Positions 59,109 through 64,000 of a stretch of 64,000 bases of DNA are shown here, one piece after another. The notes under the pieces are model-generated. The model was not told the origin of the DNA and ran no database searches. It was given only the letters and a program-made list of their open reading frames with translations. Source of the stretch: Sphingomonas sp. Leaf357 (GTDB taxonomy: Bacteria; Pseudomonadota; Alphaproteobacteria; Sphingomonadales; Sphingomonadaceae); contig NZ_LMPM01000002.1 of the NCBI RefSeq assembly GCF_001423845.1, forward strand, positions 310,001 through 374,000, written 5' to 3'. A program made the translations under genes and the position numbers. Position 1 is the stretch's first letter, and each line of letters starts with the position of its first letter.

Positions 59109-60395
59109 ATGCACTGGACCCGACCTATCGCCGCCGCGGCCATCATGGCTTTGCTTTCCGCCTGCGCTACAACGCCAGCCCCGCCCGCGCCCGTTGCGCA
59201 GGTCGCACCGGCCGAGGTTCGCGTGCCCGTGACCATCCTCATCTCGATCGACGGATTCCGGCCCGATTACCGGCAACGCGGCGTCACGCCCAATCTCGAT
59301 GCGCTGGCCGCCGGGGGCGTCAGCGCGGCGATGCGGCCCAGCTTTCCGTCCAAGACCTTTCCCAACCACTGGACGCTGGTCACCGGCCTGCGCCCGGATC
59401 GCAACGGCATCGTCGCCAATTCGATGGAAGACGCCCAACTGCCGGGGGTCAAATTCACCATGGAGGATCCGAAGGATCCGTTCTGGTGGAACGCCGCCGA
59501 ACCTTTGTGGGTGGCGGCGGAGAAGGCCGGCATCCGCAGCGCGACGATGTTCTGGCCCGGATCGAACGTCGCCTGGGGCGGCACCTGGGCGAAGGATCAT
59601 GGCGGCCATGCGGTGGGCGGCATGCGGCCCGAGGATTGGTGGCCGTTCGACGGCGCGGTGCCCGCCAGTCAGCGCGTGGCAGGCGCGCTCGACTGGCTGC
59701 GCCGCCCCGCCGAGACGCGGCCGCAATTCCTGACGCTCTATTTCGACACGGTCGATACCGCCGGGCATCAGTACGGCCCGGATTCGCCCGAAGTGACCGC
59801 GGCGGTCGCGGATATCGACCGGACGATCGGGGCGCTGGTCGCCGGGCTGCGCGCATTGGGCCAGCCGGCCAATCTGGTGATCGTCGCCGATCACGGCATG
59901 GCCGCGATCTCGCCGGCGCGCACGATCGCGATGGACAAGATCGCCGATCCCCGGACCTACCGCCAGTTCGATTCCGGCCCCTTCGCCAGCTTCTATCCCG
60001 TGGCCGGGCATGAGCGGGCGCTGGAACGCGCGCTGCTCGGGCATCACGAGCATTTCGACTGCTGGCGCAAGGCGGAGATTCCGGCGCGCTTCCATTACGG
60101 TGCGAACCCGCGAGTGCCGCCCTATTTCTGCCTGCCGGAGACCGGCTGGATGCTGAACAAGAGCGCGCCCAAGCCCGACGATACGATCGACCGGGGCACG
60201 CACGGCTACGACAATTTCGCGCCCGACATGGCGGCGTTGTTCATTGCCAATGGACCGGCGATCAAGGCGCAGGGCGTGCTGCCCGCGTTCGACAATGTCG
60301 ATATCTATCCGTTGATGCGGCGCTTGATCGGCCTGCCCCCAGCGACCAATATCGACGGAACCGACGCGCCGTTCCGGGGCGTGCTGAAGGACTGA
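59109..60395 (+). CDS. Ectonucleotide pyrophosphatase/phosphodiesterase-type lipoprotein
   Basis: A 428-residue lipoprotein of the alkaline phosphatase superfamily (NPP-like). The lipobox is ALLSACATT. Catalytic landmarks: ILISIDGFRPDYRQRGVTPN with metal Asp, the nucleophile Thr in PSFPSKTFPNHWTLVTGLRP, FDTVDTAGHQYGPDSPEV, and VIVADHGMAA with the Asp-His metal ligands. It cleaves phosphodiesters, substrate unknown. ATG 59109 has AAGGAG seven bases upstream; the frame open to 58935 has no SD. Confidence 0.9.
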   Translation: MHWTRPIAAAAIMALLSACATTPAPPAPVAQVAPAEVRVPVTILISIDGFRPDYRQRGVTPNLDALAAGGVSAAMRPSFPSKTFPNHWTLVTGLRPDRNGIVANSMEDAQLPGVKFTMEDPKDPFWWNAAEPLWVAAEKAGIRSATMFWPGSNVAWGGTWAKDHGGHAVGGMRPEDWWPFDGAVPASQRVAGALDWLRRPAETRPQFLTLYFDTVDTAGHQYGPDSPEVTAAVADIDRTIGALVAGLRALGQPANLVIVADHGMAAISPARTIAMDKIADPRTYRQFDSGPFASFYPVAGHERALERALLGHHEHFDCWRKAEIPARFHYGANPRVPPYFCLPETGWMLNKSAPKPDDTIDRGTHGYDNFAPDMAALFIANGPAIKAQGVLPAFDNVDIYPLMRRLIGLPPATNIDGTDAPFRGVLKD

Positions 60396-60400
60396 GACGC

Positions 60401-60847
60401 ATGCAATATTTCGAGGATATCGAGGTCGGAAGCAAGGCCAGTTTCGGCGACTATCATGTCACCCGCGACGAGGTGATCGCCTATGCCGAGAAGTTCGACC
60501 CGCAGCCCTTCCACCTCTCGGACGAGGCGGCGGCACGAACGCATTTCGGGCGGCTGTCGGCCAGCGGCTGGCATACGTGCGGGATGGTGATGTCGATGGT
60601 CGTCGCCAATCTGAAGGCCAACAAGCAGGCGGGATTGGGATCGCCGGGCATCGACGAACTGCGCTGGCTGAAGCCGGTATTTCCGGGCGACACGTTGCGC
60701 TGCGAAACCGAGGTGGTCGAGAAGCGCGCGTCGCAGAGCCGGCCGGAAATGGGCAGCTTCCGCTCGAAGATGGTGGTGCTGAACCAGGACGACGTGCCGG
60801 TGATGACCTTCACGTCGATCGGGCTGGTGCAGACCCGGCCGAAATAG
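60401..60847 (+). CDS. MaoC family dehydratase
   Basis: A 148-residue hot-dog-fold hydratase/dehydratase. The sequence begins MQYFEDIEVGSKASFGDYHV, with the MaoC active-site segment YAEKFDPQPFHLSDEAAART (Asp-His pair) and HFGRLSASGWHTCGM. It acts on an enoyl-CoA-type substrate, identity unknown. It starts five bases after the phosphodiesterase stop. Confidence 0.9.
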   Translation: MQYFEDIEVGSKASFGDYHVTRDEVIAYAEKFDPQPFHLSDEAAARTHFGRLSASGWHTCGMVMSMVVANLKANKQAGLGSPGIDELRWLKPVFPGDTLRCETEVVEKRASQSRPEMGSFRSKMVVLNQDDVPVMTFTSIGLVQTRPK

Positions 60848-60902
60848 CACTCGTCTAATTCCGGTGCGTTATTCGCATCGACGGTGCACAACGGCCTATA
60901 GC

Positions 60903-60953
60903 CCTGAGCCGATCGAAGGGCACGGTCGACACGGGCTCTTCGACAGGCTCAGG
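60903..60953. repeat. TTCGACAGGCTCAGG-type inverted repeat
   Basis: CCTGAGCCGATCGAAG (60903-60918) pairs with CTTCGACAGGCTCAGG (60938-60953), differing only in the central GA/CA. It belongs to the same family as 32781 and 61870. It lies between convergent genes. Confidence 0.8.
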
Positions 60954-60978
60954 AAGAACGGGGCGTTAAAGGATGACT

Positions 60979-61617
60979 TCAATCACGACCGCGCCGACCG
61001 CCGCCGCGGTTGCCCTGCTGGCGTCCCTGAAACCCGCCCTGCCCGGCTGACGGACGGTTGTCCTGCCGGATCGACTGACGATCTCCACCGCGCCCCTGAA
61101 AATCGGGCCGAGCGCCCTGACCGCGCTGAAAACCCGGACGGTTGCCGCCGCGTCCCTGGAAGTCGGGCCGGGTGCCCTGCCCCTGCTGGACGCCTGGCCG
61201 ATCGCCACGCCAGCCGGGACGTCCGCCCTGCTGCCCGCGATCGCCGTTGAAGCCCTGCCAGTTGGGGCGCCCCTGGCCGTTGCCCCAATTGCCGCCATGC
61301 CCGCGCCGGCCTTCCCAATAGCGACGCTGCTGGTCGTTCCAGCGATACGGCCGACGATCGCGGCCATAGACGTAATACCCGGTGCCAGGATAATAATAGT
61401 CGCCGTACCAGCCGAAATAGCCACCGCCGTACCCGCCGTAATAATTGGCAGGATACCCATAGCCGTCGCCATAATAGCCGTCGCCATAGCCACCGTAATA
61501 GCCGCCATTGTTGTAGCCGACCGACATCCCGCCATAGCCGTAATCGTCGACACAGCCGCCAAGGCCGATTGCTGCGACGAAGCCAAGTGCGGCGAGTTTG
61601 ATCTTTGTGGGAAGCAT
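60979..61617 (-). CDS. Gly/Tyr/Arg-rich lipoprotein of unknown function
   Basis: A 212-residue protein with a lipoprotein signal (LGFVAAIGLGGCVDD, lipobox LGGC). The mature chain has a Gly-Tyr-Asn region (about residues 26-80: repeats of YYGGY, GDGYYG) and then an Arg/Gly/Gln-rich region with imperfect repeats of the RPDFQGRGG / RPGFQRGQG kind. Little folded core is expected. ATG 61617 has GGAGAG upstream. Similar YXRD/PxxWxDxQRRYWEG segments occur in RcnB-like proteins, but I would not assign that. Confidence 0.7.
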   Translation of the reverse strand: MLPTKIKLAALGFVAAIGLGGCVDDYGYGGMSVGYNNGGYYGGYGDGYYGDGYGYPANYYGGYGGGYFGWYGDYYYPGTGYYVYGRDRRPYRWNDQQRRYWEGRRGHGGNWGNGQGRPNWQGFNGDRGQQGGRPGWRGDRPGVQQGQGTRPDFQGRGGNRPGFQRGQGARPDFQGRGGDRQSIRQDNRPSAGQGGFQGRQQGNRGGGRRGRD

Positions 61618-61745
61618 TTCGACTCTCCTGAACGCGGAGTGCGGCGTGACACGCGCCGCAGACCCGGAGAGAACGAGGGGCTGAAGGATATCGTTCCGTC
61701 GCGGCGAGGTGTGTGCTGGGTCGATTGAGGACGATTGGATCTTAT

Positions 61746-61834
61746 CCCGCCATCCCCGCAAAGGCGGGGAGCCCGCTGCCCTGCCCGCGCTCAAATGAAC
61801 AAGCGGGATCCCGCATCACGTCCGGGATGACGGG
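61746..61834. repeat. Palindromic repeat (CATCCCCGCAAAGGCGGGG / GATGACGGG)
   Basis: Ends CCCGCCATCCCCGCAAAGG (61746 on) and CGTCCGGGATGACGG (to 61834), with inner CCCGCT / AGCGGG. Same family as 47857. The 453-base gap 61618-62070 holds this, the next repeat and a hairpin. Confidence 0.7.
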
Positions 61835-61869
61835 GTACGGCGATTGAGACCGGATTCGCCACGCCCACT

Positions 61870-61936
61870 CCGTTCGCCCCGAGACTGTCGAAGGGCAAGC
61901 GCAGCGCTTGGGCTTCGACAGGCTCAGCCCGAACGG
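61870..61936. repeat. TTCGACAGGCTCAG-type inverted repeat
   Basis: CCGTTCGCCCCGAGACTGTC... (61870 on) pairs with ...CGACAGGCTCAGCCCGAACGG (to 61936), around a small GCAAGCGCAGCGCTTG hairpin. Confidence 0.8.
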
Positions 61937-62039
61937 GGTATGTAGCATGCCTTAAACTGGCTCGACGTCCGGCCCGGCGTCGCGGCAAAGCCGCGCCGTC
62001 GGTCGGGCTGCGCCCGCCGGCCGTGATCGAGGCCGAGAC

Positions 62040-62063
62040 GCGGATTAGCTTTCGCTAATCCGC
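62040..62063 (-). terminator. Hairpin after petC, possible terminator of the bc1 operon
   Basis: GCGGATTAGC and GCTAATCCGC pair perfectly over 10 bp around loop TTTC, seven bases beyond the petC stop. A U-tract is absent on either strand, so it may act as an mRNA 3'-end stabiliser. Confidence 0.55.
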
Positions 62064-62070
62064 TGCCCGA

Positions 62071-62910
62071 TCAATGCTTAACGTTGCGCCAGACGTTCTG
62101 ATACGCGCCATACGCTAGGACGCAGAAGATCAACAGAAACAGCATCGCCGCGAGGCCGGCGCTGTGGCGGGTCTGCATCTTCGGCTCGGCGGTCCAGGTG
62201 AGGAACGCCGCGACGTCCTTCGCCATCTGGTCGACCGTCGATTTGGTGCCGTCGCTGTACGTCACCTGGCCATCGGCGGTCAGCGGCGGCGCCATCGCGA
62301 TGTTGAGGTTCGCGAAATACGGATTGTAGTGCAGCCCCGCCGGCGTCTTCGCATCCGGGAACTTCTTCAGCAGCTCGGCCGGCTGGTTCTGGAACCCGGT
62401 GAGCAGCGAATAGATATAGGCCGGGCCGTCATGACGCGCCTTGGTCATCAGCGACAGATCTGGCGGCAGCGCGTTGTTGTTCGCGGCGCGGGCCGCGACG
62501 TCGTTCGCGAACGGCGACGGGAAACGATCCGACGGAACGCCCTTGCGCGTGGCAACCTCGCCCGTGTCCGGATTGATCGACGGGATATTGTCGTAGCTTG
62601 CGGCGAACGCCTTCACCTGGCCGTCGCTATAGCCCATGTCCTTGATGTCGCGGAACGACACCAGGCGCAACGAGTGGCAGGCCGAGCAGACTTCCTTGTA
62701 CACCTGCAGGCCGCGCTGGACCTGGCGCATGTCGAATTTGCCGAGCGGGCCGTTGCTGGCCAGATCGAGGTCCTTCGGATGGCGATGGAATTCATGCTCG
62801 GCAGTCGGTGCCGGAGGATCGGTGATCACCCCGGAAACGCTGCTGAACAGAGCGATCGCGAGGACGCCGGCAAAGGCGATCCCGACGAGCATTGCGATAA
62901 AGCGAACCAT
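62071..62910 (-). CDS. petC: Cytochrome c1 of the cytochrome bc1 complex
   Basis: A 279-residue membrane-anchored c-type cytochrome of complex III. The haem site is VCSACHSLRL near residue 75; the axial Met is in NIAMAPPLTADGQ. An N-terminal signal (FIAMLVGIAFAGVLAIALFS) and a C-terminal anchor (AMLFLLIFCVLAYGAYQNVW) are present. It is 21 bases downstream of petB and co-transcribed with it. The usual petA (Rieske) gene would be outside the window. Confidence 0.95.
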   Translation of the reverse strand: MVRFIAMLVGIAFAGVLAIALFSSVSGVITDPPAPTAEHEFHRHPKDLDLASNGPLGKFDMRQVQRGLQVYKEVCSACHSLRLVSFRDIKDMGYSDGQVKAFAASYDNIPSINPDTGEVATRKGVPSDRFPSPFANDVAARAANNNALPPDLSLMTKARHDGPAYIYSLLTGFQNQPAELLKKFPDAKTPAGLHYNPYFANLNIAMAPPLTADGQVTYSDGTKSTVDQMAKDVAAFLTWTAEPKMQTRHSAGLAAMLFLLIFCVLAYGAYQNVWRNVKH

Positions 62911-62931
62911 GTCGATACCCCTCTTGTTCGC

Positions 62932-64000
62932 TTACGACGCCAGCGCGCTGTGCGCGGGGCTGGTGCCGCCATGCTTCGCCAGCACCGCCTCGGTAATCGA
63001 ATTCGGTAGCGGCAGCGGCCGTTCCGAACGCGAGATCATCGGCAGGATGATCAGGAAGTGCGCGAAATAGTAGATCGCGGCGATCTGGCTGGTGATGACA
63101 TAGGCCGGATCGGCCGCCGAGCCACCGCAATAGCCGAGGATCAGCACGTCGAGCACCAGCACCCAGAACGCAATCCGCGCCTTCGGGCGATAATTGTTCG
63201 ACCGCACCGGCGAGCTATCCAGCCAGGGCAGGAAGAACAGCAGCAGGATCGAACCGAACATCGCCAGCACGCCCCACAGCTTCGCCGGCAAGATGAAATC
63301 CGCGGTGAAGGCGCGCAGGATCGCGTAGAACGGCCAGAAATACCATTCCGGAACGATGTGCGCGGGCGTCGAGAGCGGGTTCGCCGGAATGTAGTTGTCC
63401 GGGTGTCCGAGATAGTTCGGGTAGAAGAATAGCAGGCCTGCGAACACGAGCAGGAAGATGCCGAGGCCGAAGCCGTCCTTCGCGGTGTAGTAAGGATGGA
63501 ACGGTACCGTATCCTGTTCGCCCTTCACCGCCACGCCGGTCGGGTTGTTCGACCCAGGAATGTGCAGCGCCCAGATGTGCAGGATGATGACGGCTGCGAT
63601 CACGAACGGCAGCAGATAGTGCAGCGAGAAGAAGCGGTTGAGCGCCGCGTCGTCCGGCGCGAAGCCGCCGAGCAACCACACGCGGATCGTTTCGCCGACC
63701 CCCGGTATCGCCGAGAAGAAGCCGGTAATCACCTGCGCGCCCCAGAAGCTCATCTGGCCCCATGGCAGAACGTAGCCCATGAACGCGGTGGCCATCATCA
63801 GCAGGAAGATCACGACGCCGAGCAGCCACACCATCTCTCGCGGAGCCTTGTAGGATCCGTAATAGAGTCCGCGGAAGATGTGCAGATAGACGACGATGAA
63901 GAACATCGACGCGCCGTTTGCGTGGGCATAGCGCAGGAACCACCCGGCGTTGACGTCGCGCATGATGTGTTCGACCGAATCGAACGCCACGCCGCCATTG
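62932..64000 (-). CDS. petB: Cytochrome b of the cytochrome bc1 complex (N-terminus outside window)
   Basis: The last about 356 residues of cytochrome b, read without a stop to the window edge; the first 60-80 residues are missing. Typical features are the Qo site [35 protein letters not shown] (PEWY), and haem-ligand His in [13 protein letters not shown] and [10 protein letters not shown]. Several membrane helices are visible. The ATG at 63990 is internal, since the frame remains open upstream. Confidence 0.95.
   Translation of the reverse strand, partial: NGGVAFDSVEHIMRDVNAGWFLRYAHANGASMFFIVVYLHIFRGLYYGSYKAPREMVWLLGVVIFLLMMATAFMGYVLPWGQMSFWGAQVITGFFSAIPGVGETIRVWLLGGFAPDDAALNRFFSLHYLLPFVIAAVIILHIWALHIPGSNNPTGVAVKGEQDTVPFHPYYTAKDGFGLGIFLLVFAGLLFFYPNYLGHPDNYIPANPLSTPAHIVPEWYFWPFYAILRAFTADFILPAKLWGVLAMFGSILLLFFLPWLDSSPVRSNNYRPKARIAFWVLVLDVLILGYCGGSAADPAYVITSQIAAIYYFAHFLIILPMISRSERPLPLPNSITEAVLAKHGGTSPAHSALAS

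Noticed and set aside
62040..62063. Classic rho-independent terminator after petC
   Set aside because: Perfect stem but no U-tract on either strand; reported only as a possible 3'-end hairpin.

Overview
This is a 64 kb piece of a high-G+C alphaproteobacterial chromosome. It most resembles a Sphingomonadaceae (Sphingomonas-like) genome. The reasons are the glycine-cleavage operon with a split P-protein, a class II DAHP synthase, alphaproteobacterial cpa/tad and FlhA/FliK/FlgD proteins, paired DUF1800/DUF1501 and DUF1254/DUF1214 genes, and many dispersed palindromes of the type CGTCATCCCCGCGAAGGCGGGGAT and TTCGACAGGCTCAG. There is no rRNA, CRISPR array, prophage or complete insertion sequence. 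One tRNA (Glu, CTC) is present. Start sites below were chosen from family length and Shine-Dalgarno (SD) position. Family assignments are from recognition of motifs, not database searches.

Layout. 1-8.5 kb: rpoC (5' end outside) with its terminator, a compositionally odd S41-type peptidase, a D-2-hydroxyacid dehydrogenase, and a class II DAHP synthase whose reading frame is joined in frame to an upstream helix-turn-helix (HTH) domain with two operator-like dyads. 8.6-12.1 kb: a DUF1800/DUF1501 secreted pair, a 49-aa DUF5670-like membrane protein, and tRNA-Glu. 12.2-20.4 kb: a small flagellar group (repeat-rich secreted protein, small membrane proteins, a response-regulator/FlhA chimera, FliK, FlgD) that lacks its usual neighbours. 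20.5-30.3 kb: M3 and M20 peptidases, then the gcvT-gcvH-gcvPA-gcvPB operon behind a tandem glycine riboswitch, and a lipoprotein. 30.3-34.9 kb: ispH-thrB-rnhA, and an FAD oxidase/hydrolase pair. 35-42.7 kb: a Tad/Flp pilus locus cpaABCDE-tadBC without cpaF between cpaE and tadB. 42.7-50.5 kb: DUF1254/DUF1214 pair, ppdK, glyS and glyQ. 50.7-60.9 kb: tandem TraB/GumN proteins, rplY, pth, a TIGR02466-type oxygenase, a Crp/Fnr regulator, ychF, a copper-type Met/His-rich pair, a phosphodiesterase and a MaoC dehydratase. 61-64 kb: a Gly/Tyr-rich lipoprotein, and cytochrome c1 and b of the bc1 complex (petB truncated by the window end).

The most unusual points are: (i) an in-frame chimera in which half of a FixJ-type receiver domain replaces the first membrane helix of FlhA; (ii) the HTH-DAHP synthase reading frame, preceded by two TTACCC-N5-GGG(T/A)AA dyads exactly 33 bp apart; (iii) palindromic repeat elements inserted in frame in glyS (twice) and probably in a copper-type outer-membrane protein; (iv) two long nested hairpins made from 8-bp CGAAG-containing units; and (v) a Tad locus missing its motor ATPase gene.
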